Of a DNA stretch of 64,000 bases, positions 44,620 to 55,700 are shown in pieces. The notes beneath the pieces are model-generated. The model ran no database searches. It saw nothing but the letters and a program-made list of their open reading frames with translations, and was not told the origin of the DNA. The stretch is taken from the NCBI GenBank assembly GCA_017305195.1, contig JAFKMU010000060.1, positions 1 through 64,000 of the forward strand. Direction: 5' to 3'. How positions within the stretch are numbered: the first letter of the stretch is position 1; each line of letters opens with the position of its first letter. The stretch is from Verrucomicrobiota bacterium (GTDB lineage: Bacteria; Verrucomicrobiota; Verrucomicrobiia; Chthoniobacterales; Terrimicrobiaceae). A program made the translations under genes and the position numbers.

Positions 44620-45576
44620 TTATTCCAGCCTGCGGCGAGTTTGGTTGCGCAAGCGCGAGCGCATGACCAAGGCGATGAATGCGCATGCGAGCGCGAGGAG
44701 CGTGACTGTCGATGGCTCAGGGACCATGGCGATACCGGTGATGGTTTGTTCCTCGGTCAGGTCGGCGAAGATCGTGTAGCTCGTGGTGCTGGTGTCCTGC
44801 TGATGAGCGAGGATTTCATTGTCCCAGTTCGAGCGGTTATTGCCTATGTAGAGCGTTCCATCTGCGTCGACCCCGAGGCCGTAGGATTGATACACCCGCT
44901 TGTTTAGTGCGGTGGAAACGACGTCGTCTGTGACCTGGTAGACCGCCTTGTAGCTTCCGACGTAGAGTGTGCCATTGGGGGCAAAGGCGACATCACCCGC
45001 CGAGTCGACCGAGGCGTAAACGGTATTTGAGCCATCAGCGGGATCGAAGCGATAAACCGCGCCGGCAAAGACATCTCCGGAATAGATGTACCCGTCGGGG
45101 CCGATGGCCAGATTGGACAGGGACTGGCCCGGGAGAGTCCAGGTATCGATGAGCTGTCCCGACGCATCATATTTATAGATGCCGTAGTAAAAGCCGACAG
45201 CTCCCACCGAATACACATTGCCGAGGGCATCGACGGTTACGCCGTATCCATAGGAGGCACTGGGCTTGGTGGCAAATACGGTGCCATTGCCGGAAGGATC
45301 GATCTTGAGAATGTACTCGCTGTCGTTGACATAAACATTGCCCGCCGAGTCGATGGCGATACCCCGGGGGTCGTAGAGTTCAAACGCCCGGTCCCACGTG
45401 ATGTTCCAAGCCGAGGAGGTGCCGTCGCTGAAGACTTTCAGAATGTTGCTGGGAGACGACACCATGTTGTTGGACGAGGCATAGAAGAGCAGCGACGCCC
45501 GTCCCATGGTCGGAAAGCCGATCCCGGCCAGCATCACCAGGGTGAACAAAATTGTACGGACTAGTCCCATCCGCAC
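44620..45576 (-). CDS. PEP-CTERM protein with NHL/SMP-30-like beta-propeller
   Basis: A 318-aa secreted protein with signal peptide (VRTILFTLVMLAGIGFPTMGRA). Five or six propeller blades are marked by repeated phrases: GIAIDSAGNVYVND, GVTVDALGNVYSVG, NLAIGPDGYIYSGD, DVAFAPNGTLYVGS and GLGVDADGTLYIGN. The end is VPEPSTVTLLALACAFIALV then a basic tail, a PEP-CTERM signal. The propeller is typical of binding or lactonase-like proteins; no catalytic set is evident. It lies 33 bp after the LuxR gene on the same strand and probably belongs to its transcript. Confidence 0.88.
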   Translation of the reverse strand: MRMGLVRTILFTLVMLAGIGFPTMGRASLLFYASSNNMVSSPSNILKVFSDGTSSAWNITWDRAFELYDPRGIAIDSAGNVYVNDSEYILKIDPSGNGTVFATKPSASYGYGVTVDALGNVYSVGAVGFYYGIYKYDASGQLIDTWTLPGQSLSNLAIGPDGYIYSGDVFAGAVYRFDPADGSNTVYASVDSAGDVAFAPNGTLYVGSYKAVYQVTDDVVSTALNKRVYQSYGLGVDADGTLYIGNNRSNWDNEILAHQQDTSTTSYTIFADLTEEQTITGIAMVPEPSTVTLLALACAFIALVMRSRLRNQTRRRLE

Positions 45577-45609
45577 AAAATATCGTCCGACGGGATTGTG
45601 AATACTCCC

Positions 45610-46563
45610 CTAAACAGAGGGTGCTTCACCCGAGATCTGCCCGGGGCGATGTGTTTGCGGAAGCGATTCGCGGGACGATCCGTTGAGCCACAAAGACATG
45701 AGGCTGGCTCGGCTTTTGACTCCGAAGCGGCTGTAGATCGACATCACATACTTGTGAGTGGTGGGCGCCTTATGGCCCATGGCGTCGGCGATCTCTTTTT
45801 CGCTCCATCCGTCCAGAAGAAGCGAGAGGATGCGCTGCTCCGCAGGGCTGAAGAGCTTGTCGCTGGCTAGCAACCCATTGCCCAGCAGGAGGCGGCGATG
45901 AAGCTCTGGCACGCTGCGTGAGGCGAATCCTGCGAGGTCGGTTTCCTCTCGGGTAAAGATCCTCTTCGGTGATTTGCCTCTACGCTTGTAGCGGTCGATC
46001 ATGAAAAACGACTCGCAGCGGTCACTGACCGGCACACCGATGGTCATTCGGTCCAGGATGCCGGGGATTTGAAAATACAGCTTGTAATGCGTGGTCTTGC
46101 GAAAGGCGTCGAAGTCGATCCATTCCCCACTACGCAGGCTGTATGCACGGAACTTTCCCGCTTCCGCCAGGGATGCTCGTCCCGTCATTCCCACATGGTC
46201 GATTTTTTCCGCATGAGAGCGGAGGTGAAATGTCGGAGTGAGTTTTCCGTAGTGCTCGGGCCTGTAATATTGATTCAGGATTTCTTGATAGGAATGCGGT
46301 TCGGGATGGAGCGGCAGCCGGACCCGCAACCGCCAGCCAAAGAAGGGGTCGTTCTGTGCGGACGCGGCGTCCTGCACTCGCACGGAGGCGACCCAGATCG
46401 CATTATCAGCATCGACCTCGCCGATGATCCACTCCATCAAATCGCGCAGTGCATTCTCCGTGGCGGAGGCCGGGCACTGCGATATCCGGCCCCATAGGGC
46501 GGCCAGAGACTGAACCCTCCCGGATGAAAGGGAAATGGGACCGGGCGGTGTTTGCGGGTTCAT
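45610..46563 (-). CDS. LuxR-family (HTH-only effector) transcriptional regulator
   Basis: 317 aa from the ATG at 46563; the open frame continues to 46950 but that part runs antisense through the carbonic anhydrase gene and is not credible. The C-terminus is a standard LuxR HTH (LFSPAEQRILSLLLDGWSEKEIADAMG, then TTHKYVMSIYSRFGVKSRASL). The first 240 residues have no receiver domain and I do not recognise a sensor. It is divergent from the carbonic anhydrase gene with a 114-bp gap that holds an inverted repeat, and upstream of a PEP-CTERM gene. Confidence 0.85.
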   Translation of the reverse strand: MNPQTPPGPISLSSGRVQSLAALWGRISQCPASATENALRDLMEWIIGEVDADNAIWVASVRVQDAASAQNDPFFGWRLRVRLPLHPEPHSYQEILNQYYRPEHYGKLTPTFHLRSHAEKIDHVGMTGRASLAEAGKFRAYSLRSGEWIDFDAFRKTTHYKLYFQIPGILDRMTIGVPVSDRCESFFMIDRYKRRGKSPKRIFTREETDLAGFASRSVPELHRRLLLGNGLLASDKLFSPAEQRILSLLLDGWSEKEIADAMGHKAPTTHKYVMSIYSRFGVKSRASLMSLWLNGSSRESLPQTHRPGQISGEAPSV

Positions 46564-46642
46564 CGGCGAGTGAGGATGGGGACGATAACCCCGGACGGAC
46601 CGTGGAAAAGACAAAGCGTGCCAAGTGGGGCGGGAATCTGAG

Positions 46643-46675
46643 TTGACAAAATAACGACTAAATATATCGTTATTT
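46643..46675. promoter_or_regulatory. Inverted repeat and -35-like box between LuxR and carbonic anhydrase genes
   Basis: AAATAACGA (46649-46657) and TCGTTATTT (46667-46675) are perfect 9-bp arms around CTAAATATA. A TTGACA box lies at 46643-46648. The right arm ends 2 bases before the carbonic anhydrase ATG, so its transcript would be almost leaderless or the repeat overlaps the ribosome-binding region. Possibly the binding site of the divergent LuxR protein. Confidence 0.55.
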
Positions 46676-46677
46676 AT

Positions 46678-47259
46678 ATGAGCAAAATTCTGCGTGAAGT
46701 CCTCGATGCCAATTCCGTATATGCCGAATCTTTCGGAGACAAAGCTCACCTTGCCCTCCCGCCGGCACGGCAATTTGCCATCCTCACCTGCATGGACGCG
46801 CGGCTTGATCCGGCGAAATACGCTGGATTGAGCGAAGGAGACGCCCATGTGATTCGCAATGCGGGCGGACGCGCGAGTGATGATGCCATCCGCTCGCTGG
46901 TGATTTCCCACAAGCTCCTCGGTACGCAGGAGTGGTTTGTCATTCACCACACCGGCTGCGGCATGGCGCTGTTCACCGACGACATCATTCGCGGGCTGCT
47001 GCGGAAGAGCCTCGATACCGCCGAGATCGGTGCGGAGGGCTGGAAGGATGTGGGGCAGGGGCCGGGTTCCTCAGAGGGAGATTTCATCGATTGGCTCACC
47101 TTTCCCGATGAAACCTCCAGCGTTGTGGTGGATGTGACGCGTGTGCGCAATCACCCGCTTGTCCCAAGCTATATCCCGATTCACGGCTACGTCTACGATG
47201 TCAAGTCTGGCAGGCTGATCGAGGTGCCGGAGGCCACGAGGATCGGCGCAGCTTTGTAA
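46678..47259 (+). CDS. Beta-class carbonic anhydrase
   Basis: A 193-aa protein with the zinc ligands and active-site residues of the beta class: CMDARLDP (Cys38, Asp40, Arg42) and HTGCGM (His91 and Cys94). It interconverts CO2 and bicarbonate in the cytoplasm. Size is typical for the short beta-CA subfamily. No Shine-Dalgarno sequence precedes the ATG; the upstream bases are AT-rich and palindromic. Single gene, divergent from a LuxR regulator. Confidence 0.9.
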   Translation: MSKILREVLDANSVYAESFGDKAHLALPPARQFAILTCMDARLDPAKYAGLSEGDAHVIRNAGGRASDDAIRSLVISHKLLGTQEWFVIHHTGCGMALFTDDIIRGLLRKSLDTAEIGAEGWKDVGQGPGSSEGDFIDWLTFPDETSSVVVDVTRVRNHPLVPSYIPIHGYVYDVKSGRLIEVPEATRIGAAL

Positions 47260-47395
47260 AGTTCTGCGGGAGGCGGCGGACCAACGTCGGCGAGGAGGAG
47301 GAAGGAAAGAGCCGTGTCGGAAAGGCTTGGCGTTTTTCGTGATCCGGAGCACTCGGGGTTGACGGGAGCGGTCTGCGCCTGAGAAAACGGCGCGA

Positions 47396-48931
47396 ATGGC
47401 CCAGACTTTCAGGCAAGGAGCGTGGCTGCCAGCGTTGATCAAGGCGCTGGCGTTTTCTGCCGCTTCGAATGCCGCGGTGCTATTTGTCTTTGGTTTCGGC
47501 AGGTTTTTCTGGCCGGAGGGCCTGCCTGCCTGGGCGCATCATATCTTCTGGCTGGCCAGCGGAGTAAATCTCGCCGGGGTGCTGCTTCTCGGCATCCGCT
47601 ATGCCCCGGTCATCCTGCTCGATGTCGTCCCCGTGTGTCTGCTGTTTGGCACGCCTTGGGAAACCTCGCTGGTTGGGGCGGTGAGCAATTTCTTGGAGGC
47701 GGCGGTGGCTGCGGGAGCGATACGTGCGTTCGAAGGGCGTCTTTTCGCAATCCGTCTCGATCGTCTGCGGCCTACCGGCGTGCTGCTGGGAGTCTCCCTG
47801 GTGGCCTCATGGGTGCCGACCTTGCTGTTTCCAGGATATTTGATCCTAAAGGGCCAGATGCCTGCCAGCCAGATCTGGAATGCGTTGGGAAACTGGAATC
47901 TCGCCAATGCAGCCGGAATACTGCTGGTCACGCCTCTGGCATGGTCGATCTATCGTCAGGCGTGGAGTTGGCGGGGGCGTGGACTGGAGTTTGCCTGTAC
48001 GCTGTTCGCAGCGGTTGCGCTTGGGGTGGCTGCCTTCGGCGCGGCGTTCAGCGGACTGGGGATCAATTTTACATTTCTCGTCTTTCCCCCGGTGATTTAT
48101 GCCGCGGTGCGCTTCGGCTGGGCGGAGGTGAGTGCGGTGCTGGGAATGGTGGTTGCCGTGATCTACGCCGCCCTGGGTTGGAATGCTCACGTGCTGAAAC
48201 CCGAGGACCTCGCGTCCGCGATCTGGTTTGTCCAGGCGTTCATCTGGGGACTTGCTGCCACGGGATTCCTGATTGCGGCGCTGACGACGCAGCGGCGCGA
48301 GGTGGAGCAGCATGTCCTGGTCGAGCGTGAACGCACGCTGGAGGCCTTGCTTTATGCGGAGCGGATGCGGCTGGCCGCATTGCGCTACCAGATCAATCCC
48401 CATTTTCTTTTCAATGCACTCAACTCCGTGCGCGCCGCGCTCCCGCTTGCCGAGGTTGTCGCCCGGGACATGCTTACCGATCTCTCCGGGTATCTGCGCT
48501 CCACCCTTGCAGGCGATAGTGTCGAGGTTGTCGCTCTGGCCGATGAGGTGCGCAGTGTGCAGGAGTATCTGCGCATCGAGCAGCACAGGTTCGGTCCCCG
48601 ATTGCGAGCCATCTTCGACATTGATGCCGCTGCGGAGGAGAAAATGGTGCCGGCCTTTATCCTGCAACCCCTCGTGGAGAATGCGATCCGCCATGGATTG
48701 GAGAAAATGAAAGACGTGTGCGAGATCACGATCATGGCGCATATCGTGGAATCAAGCCTGCTGCTGGAGGTGGAAAACTCCGGGACATGGAGGGGCGGGG
48801 GGAGTGAGCAGTCGGGCGTCGGGCTGGAGAATGTCCGGAAGAGGCTGGAACTCGTCTATGCCTCGCGGGCTTCGCTCGTCACCGGGGAGGCGGATGGATT
48901 TGTCCGTGTGAAAATGGTGATTCCCGCATGA
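47396..48931 (+). CDS. LytS-type sensor histidine kinase with MASE1-like membrane domain
   Basis: A 511-aa protein with about eight membrane segments (residues 15-300) resembling the MASE1 sensor domain, followed by a coiled stretch and the His_kinase family block ALRYQINPHFLFNALNSVR (phospho-acceptor region, His336). The ATPase part has LQPLVENAIRHGLEKM (N box) and SGVGLENVRKRL (G box). It senses an unknown signal at the membrane and should phosphorylate the LytTR regulator encoded next, whose start overlaps its stop by four bases. Confidence 0.88.
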   Translation: MAQTFRQGAWLPALIKALAFSAASNAAVLFVFGFGRFFWPEGLPAWAHHIFWLASGVNLAGVLLLGIRYAPVILLDVVPVCLLFGTPWETSLVGAVSNFLEAAVAAGAIRAFEGRLFAIRLDRLRPTGVLLGVSLVASWVPTLLFPGYLILKGQMPASQIWNALGNWNLANAAGILLVTPLAWSIYRQAWSWRGRGLEFACTLFAAVALGVAAFGAAFSGLGINFTFLVFPPVIYAAVRFGWAEVSAVLGMVVAVIYAALGWNAHVLKPEDLASAIWFVQAFIWGLAATGFLIAALTTQRREVEQHVLVERERTLEALLYAERMRLAALRYQINPHFLFNALNSVRAALPLAEVVARDMLTDLSGYLRSTLAGDSVEVVALADEVRSVQEYLRIEQHRFGPRLRAIFDIDAAAEEKMVPAFILQPLVENAIRHGLEKMKDVCEITIMAHIVESSLLLEVENSGTWRGGGSEQSGVGLENVRKRLELVYASRASLVTGEADGFVRVKMVIPA

Positions 48932-49629
48932 AGGCCCTGATCGTCGATGACGAAGCCCCGGCCCGGCTCGAAATGCGGAAGCTGCTTTCGCTTTTCCCGG
49001 ACGTCGAGGTCGCGGGCGACGCCGCGAATGTGGACGCGGCGCTGGAATTGACTGCTCTCCACCAGCCCGACGTGTGTTTCCTTGACGTCCAACTGGCGGG
49101 CGAGTCGGGCTTCGACTACGTCGCCCGGGTCGGGGAGGGCGGGCCGCGCATCGTGTTTGTCACGGCCTATGACAGGTATGCGATCAGAGGCTTTGAGTGC
49201 AACGCCATGGACTATCTGCTCAAGCCGGTGGAGCCGAAGCGCCTGGGCGAGACGCTGCGTCGTCTGCCGGCTCCCGCGCCCGCTCCGGCGGGCGGGCAGG
49301 ATCTTGTGTTCCTCAAGGGCGCCTCGACGGCCAGATTTGTCCCCTGGAGCGAAGTGCGAAGAGTCGAGAGCAAGGGCAACTATTCAACGGTCCGCCTGGA
49401 GGATGGTTCGTCCGTCCTGATCCTGCGCACCTTGAAGCAGTGGATGGATCTGGCCCCGGTCGGCCATTTTCTTCAGGTGCATCGCAGGATTCTCATCCGT
49501 CCGGCGGATGTCCGGGAACTGCGGCTCAAGAAGGACGGGGCGAGAGAGCTGGTTCTCTCCGACGGGGAGAGCGTGCCGGTCGGTCGGACGTTCTGGCCGG
49601 AGGTGCAAAAAATCGGCGGCGCGAAATAG
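48928..49629 (+). CDS. LytTR-family response regulator
   Basis: A 233-aa protein. The receiver domain has the acidic pair at 7-8, the phosphorylation site Asp53 (FLDVQL), Thr79 and Lys99 (DYLLKPVEP). The C-terminal LytTR DNA-binding domain runs from about 130 (FVPWSEVRRVESKGNYSTV, VHRRILIRPADVRELR). It pairs with the upstream kinase. The large autotransporter gene starts 89 bp downstream on the same strand and is an obvious candidate target. Confidence 0.92.
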   Translation: MKALIVDDEAPARLEMRKLLSLFPDVEVAGDAANVDAALELTALHQPDVCFLDVQLAGESGFDYVARVGEGGPRIVFVTAYDRYAIRGFECNAMDYLLKPVEPKRLGETLRRLPAPAPAPAGGQDLVFLKGASTARFVPWSEVRRVESKGNYSTVRLEDGSSVLILRTLKQWMDLAPVGHFLQVHRRILIRPADVRELRLKKDGARELVLSDGESVPVGRTFWPEVQKIGGAK

Positions 49630-49718
49630 GTTGCGGCTGGCGTTCGTCAGCTATTTCCGGCGGTTCGTCCCAAAAACGTTGTTTCCCAGGGTTGGCGATC
49701 CTCTTGTGGCAGATCGCC

Positions 49719-52700
49719 ATGATTGATTGCGCCCGGTCTGCCAGATTGTATTTTCTTGTACTCCTTATCGCTGGATGCGTTTCCCAGGCTTCCGCCCAGG
49801 ATGTTTCCTACATCGGTGCAAACAACGGCTCCTGGTTTACTCCGGGCAATTGGGATTCGGGGACGGTGCCAACCAAGGGTAATTCCTCTGGCATTTATCT
49901 GAACAACTATAACACGGTCCGGATCGATTCCCCGGGGGCGACTGCATACGAATTGAGTATCGCTAATTATAGTGGAGTGGCCAGTGGAGATGGAGGGCTT
50001 ATCGTTGGGAGCGGCGGCACTCTTTCCGTCGAGCGGTGGCTGTTTTTAGGCATTCAGCAAAACGGGACGTTTTCCATCATTGATGGCGGGCAGGTTTCTG
50101 CCAGCTATTTCGTGGAAGTGGGCGCTGGCGCATATGGGAATGGCAGTCTCACTGTATCAGGCGCGGGTTCCCTGTTTTCAGGCTTGAGCGCGGTCAGGGT
50201 GGGGGTCTCCGGGGGGGAGGGCTTTTTTACCGTCGAAAACGGAGGACAGGTGGACCTTTCGTCGTCGCTGACGGTGGGAGGGTTCTATGCAGCATCGAAG
50301 GGACACATCAGCTTGAACTCCGGTGGCCTCCTCAAGGTGGCCTACATTGAGGAAACCGATGGCCAGGGAACGATTGATTTTGACGAAGGCATTTTACAGG
50401 CCCGGCAGAACGAATCAGCCTTTCTGCGCTCTTTCGAGGCAGGCGACGTAACTCTCGGCAATGGCGGTGGCACACTCGATACGAATGGCTTCGACATTGG
50501 CATCTCCACCGTGATTGATGGCTCAGGTGCGCTGACAAAGATCGGAGCAGGCACGCTCACACTGGGCGCGACGAACACCTATCAGGGTGGTACGATGATC
50601 ACTGGCGGAGTGGTCAATTTCTCCAGCCTGGGGAATTTCGGATCGGGAAATATCACGCTGAATGGCGGCGGACTCCAGTGGGCGGCGGCGACCACGGATG
50701 ATGTCTCGGCGCGGCTGAATGCGATCGGCGTGGGCGGCGGCACTTTTGATACCAATGGCAATGACGTTACCCTGGCGACCGCTCTGACGGGTTCCGGCGC
50801 ATTGACCAAGGCCGGAGGCGGGACGTTGACCGTCACGGCAGATGGTTCGTATTCCGGCAAGCTCACCATCGGCGCGGGGACATTTCAGATCGGCAATGGC
50901 GGAGCGACCGGCAGTTTCGCCGGGGATATTGAGAACAACAGCGCCCTGGTTTTCAATCGAACCGGCTCTCTGACCTACTCGAGTGTGCTGAGCGGCACGG
51001 GAACAATGGAGAAGAAAGGTGCTGGAACCCTGATCCTTGCCAGAGCGAATACGTTGACTGGCTCCGCCACGGTCAGCGAAGGCGTTTTGCAGATCGGTGA
51101 CGGGGGAACGAACGGGGAGTTGAATGCGAATATCGCAAACAGCGCGTCGGTGGTCTTCGCCCGTAGCGATGACTCCACCTACGGTTCTGTCATCAGCGGA
51201 AGCGGCGCCGTGACCAAGCAGGGCGCGGGCGTGCTGACCTTTAGCAAGAATCAGACCTATACCGGAGCGACGACGATCAGCGAGGGCACGCTGAGGCTCG
51301 GCAATGGCGGCGTCGCCGGGAACCTGAGCGGAAGCGTCACGAATAATGGCATCCTGGCCTTCAATCGCAGCGATTCGTTGACGTTTTCCAATACCATCAG
51401 CGGCACAGGCGGGGTGAAGCTGGAGAGCGGCACATTGACGCTCAATGGTGCGAACACCTTTACCGGCGGGGCTCAGGTCACCGGGGGCACTCTCATTGTC
51501 GGGAGCAGCGGCGCGTTGGGAGTCAGCGCGTACGCCAATGCCGTGTCCGCCACGGGAGCGGGCTCCAAGGTACTGGTGAACTCGGGCGTCACGCTTTTGA
51601 AAGCCATCGGGTTCAACGATGGCGCCACCCTGGAAAACAAGGGAACGGTCAATGCATCCTTTGGAACGTCCTCCAGCGGATCTGGCGGTGGAATCCTGAT
51701 CAATACCGGTGCGATCAATGCAAGCTCCTGGAGCGCAGCGTACATCCAGGACGGTATCGGAACGGTGACAAACACGGGGGGCACCTTGAAGGGAACTGGC
51801 TCCGGGAATTATGGCGTGGAGATCCGGCAGGGAGGCACGGTGCGCAATGAGTCGGCCGGAACGATCCAGGGCGACTCGGGCATCGTGGGAGGCCAGACCG
51901 TGTCGGGCGATCCCGCTCTCAGCGCCACGACGGTTCAGAATGTCGGCGCCAGCACGATCAAGGGTTCCAAGTATGGGATTAATCTCTTCTCAGGCGGCAC
52001 AGTGACCAATGACGATGGCAGTCAGATCACCGGACAGAATAATGTCGGCGTTAATGTGAGCGGGGGCTCGGGATCAGTCAGCAATCTCGGCGCCTCGAAG
52101 ATCACCGGAAAGAGCGATGGCGTCCTGCTTGCGAGAGGGGGCTCGGTCCTCAATGAAGGCACGATTGCCGGGACAAATGCGATCCGGGTCCAAAATTCAT
52201 CCCTCGCGATCCTGACCAACAAAGGCACGCTCACGGGGAATGTCTCTCTGTCCAACTACGGGCATACGGTGCAGATGTACTCCGGCTCCAAGGTCACGGG
52301 GAACTTGAATATGGGAACGAGCTCAAGCGCAACGCTGGAACTCAATGCTGCGGCCGATGCCGTTTATTCGGCAGTGGTGACCGGAACGACGACCTTCTCC
52401 GGGGTATTGAAGAAGCTTGGTTCGGCGACATGGACACTCGACAAAAACCTGAACGGCGTGGCGTCCACCGATATCCAGGCCGGAACATTGAAGGTGAACT
52501 CCGCGCTGAGCGGCAGCACCACGGTGCGCTCGGGTGCGACGCTTGGAGGCGCCGGCACGCTTTCCGGAGCCGTGACTGTGGAAAACGGCGGCATTATCGC
52601 AGCGGGAAACAGCCCCGGCGTCCTCACGGTCGGTTCTCTCGACCTGAATAACAGCTCGATCCTGAACTACGAACTCGGCAATCCCTCCAGCGATCGTATT

Positions 52701-55700
52701 GACGTAACCGGTCTGCTGAATCTCGACGGCATCCTTAACGTTATCGCAACGACAGGGTTTGGCGCGGGCACTTATCGCCTCTTCAACTACGGATCTCTGG
52801 CCAATGATGGTCTCGTCTTCGGCAGCGTGGCGATGCCTTTTGAATACCAGGTCGACCTGAGTACGCCGGGGCAGATCAATCTGATCGTCACCGCGGCCGA
52901 GTGGCAGTATTGGGATGACAGCCAGACGACGCCCAATGATACGATCGAAGGCGGCTCGGGAGTCTGGGATACGGGCACGACCAACTGGACGAGCTCAAGC
53001 GGCAATGCCAACTCCGCCTGGAACGGCTCGGTGGGTGCGGTTTTCAAGGGTGCGGCGGGTACTGTGACGATTGCCGATGGGGCCACGATCGCGACTCCGG
53101 CGATGAGCTTCCAGGTCGATGGCTATACCATCGCCGCGACCGGTACGGGAAATCTCCAGTTGGCAGGAGATGGCGTGATCGAAGTCTTTAGCGGCGCGAC
53201 TGCGGAAATCAGCGCGAGGATCACGAGTGGGCGGCTGGATAAACGTCAGGGTGGGACGCTCATTCTCTCCGGCGAAAACACCTACGCTGGTGGGACGACC
53301 ATCTCGGCGGGAACGATCTCGGCTCAGAACGACTCTGCGTTGGGGACGGGTGCGGTGACGATTGCCAATGGGGCGACCCTTTCCGTCGATACGGCTCAAC
53401 TCGGGATCGGCGGCCTCAGTGGCGTCGCGGGTTCCCAGGTCATCCTGGACAACGGCAATGCCCTGGGCATCGACCTGGCTTCCGGCACCTCAACTTTCGC
53501 GGGAGACATCACAGGTTCGCTCTATGGCTTCCTGGTGAAGCTGGGGGCGGGCACCCAGGTGCTGAGCGGCAATAACACCTTTGCCGGGCAGGTCGATGTC
53601 TTTGGCGGCGAACTCGTCTTTGCCAGCAATACAGCCCTGAGCGCCAATGCCTATCTCGCAGCGCAGTTCGGACAGGCGACCATTGATGGAGTCGACCTCA
53701 CCGTGGCCCAGCTCCTCGGCAGCACGGGGTCCATCCTGTTGGATGGCGGTTCGCTGACTCTAGGGGGAGTCAATTCGGTAAATACGTTTGGCGGTACAGT
53801 GAGCGGATCGGGCGCCTTGATCATGGATGGCGGCAATGCCTCCACGCAGACTTTATCGGGAGCCAATACCTACAGCGGAGGCACCACGGTGAAGAGTGGC
53901 ACACTGTCCCTGTCCGGCAACGGTTCACTCCTCTCGACGGGCGCACTATCAGTGGATACGAACGGTACATTCAATATCTCGGCACTGAGCGGCAGCTCTA
54001 CGGCCGTGGGCGACTTGTCCAACGCGGGAAACATCGTTCTCGGGGCGAAAAACCTGATCTTTGGCGCGGCTGGCAACACGACGCTCGCCGGAAGCATCGC
54101 GGGAACCGGCGGGCTGACCAAGCAGGGGGCTGGGACGGTCCGCGTCACCTCGGCCAATCTTTATAGCGGCGGTACCACCGTCAATGCAGGGGTGCTCGAA
54201 ACCGCCAACACTGCGGCTCTCGGTGTCGGCGCGCTGACCTTGGGAGGCAATGGAACGGTCGCTCTTGATAGCGGCACGACCCTATCGGTCCAGGCCCTCC
54301 ATTGGCAGAGTGGTGGAACGTTCCGGTTCTCGCTGGGCTCGGTCGCTGCGTCGACGTCGTATGTCTTGATCAGTTCTTTGCTTTCGCAGGGTGGTGCGGG
54401 AGTGTTTAGCTTTACCGATGGAGGCTTCCAGGGGAATACGACCTATGATTTGCTCACCTTCGACAGCACCTCGGCGGTCGATGCGTCGCTGTTCACCGCC
54501 AACACGGTCTCCGGGTTGGGCGGTATCTTCGCCGTCCGGGATAATGGCGACGGAACATCGACCCTCACCGTCCGCTACAGCGGCAGCGCGCAGAGCAATG
54601 TGATCAATAACTACGCTCCCGACTGGACTCCGCGTAATGCAGATTTCCTTGTTAATGGAACTGTCCAGTCTTTCGCGGGCAATCAGCAGGTGAACTCACT
54701 CACCTTCGGAAATGGTGCGGCTCTCGACATCCTTGGGCTGCTCCAGGTCACATCGGGACAGCTCAATGTGCCTCAGGGTCTGGCTTCCATTTCCGGGGGC
54801 TACCTGTTTCTGCCAGACGCTCTGATCAAGCTCGGTGCGGGACAACTCAACCTCCTCGGCTACGTGCTGGCCAGTGGCAATGGCTCCGTGCAGGACGGCG
54901 CGCTCTCGGTCAATGGCGTGCTCCAGCTCAGGCAACTGCTCGTGCAATTCGGCGCAATGCTGAAGGGCGCAGGAACGCTCATCGGTGATGTGATCAACCA
55001 GGGAACCGTGGCGCCCGGCAGTTCGCCGGGGACATTGACCATCGCGGGCAACTTCACCCAGACCGGTACGGGCGATTTGCAGATCGAGGTGGCGAGCATG
55101 AGCGTATTTGATCAGCTGGTCGTCACGGGAACAGCCACCCTCGGCGGGACGCTGGACGTGCAGAGCTACGATGGATTCCAGTTTGCCTACGGTCAGCAGT
55201 TTAGCTTCCTGCAGGCTGGCAGGATCACAGGGAGCTTTGATTCGATCACGATGCCTGATCCGGGAATCTTCCGCGGTCGGTTCCTTAGCGATGGAACCAC
55301 GGGCACGCTCTTGGTGGCGCCGACCAGCTACACACTTGTGGCGGAAACGCGGAACCAGCGAAACGTGGCGCGGGCGCTCGATGGCTACATCAGCGCGACG
55401 AGCGGAGACCGGGAGGCGGTGAGCATTGCGCTCGATCTCCAGACGGCGGAGCAATATCCTGCGGCGTTTGACGCGATTGCGCCGGGTTACTACGAGACGC
55501 TGACCGATACGACGATCGAGCAGGCGACGGCACAGAGTCAGTTCGTCGCCCAGCGCCTCAGTGCGGTGCGTCTGGGCGCGCGCGGCTTTCAGGCCATCGG
55601 GATCGAGGCTCCCCTCGTCAATGATCGCAATGGAAAGAACGTACTCGATGCCAAGGACGGAAAGGACCTGCTCACTCCCGCGCCGGATAACAAGTGGGGC

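Noticed and set aside
46564..46950. N-terminal extension of the LuxR protein across the carbonic anhydrase gene
   Set aside because: The extension is antisense to conserved zinc-ligand motifs and contains no domain; the ATG at 46563 fits the divergent arrangement.
50500..54300. Repetitive DNA resembling a CRISPR or satellite array
   Set aside because: The repeats are imperfect, in frame and encode PATR beta-strand units of the autotransporter passenger; they are protein repeats.
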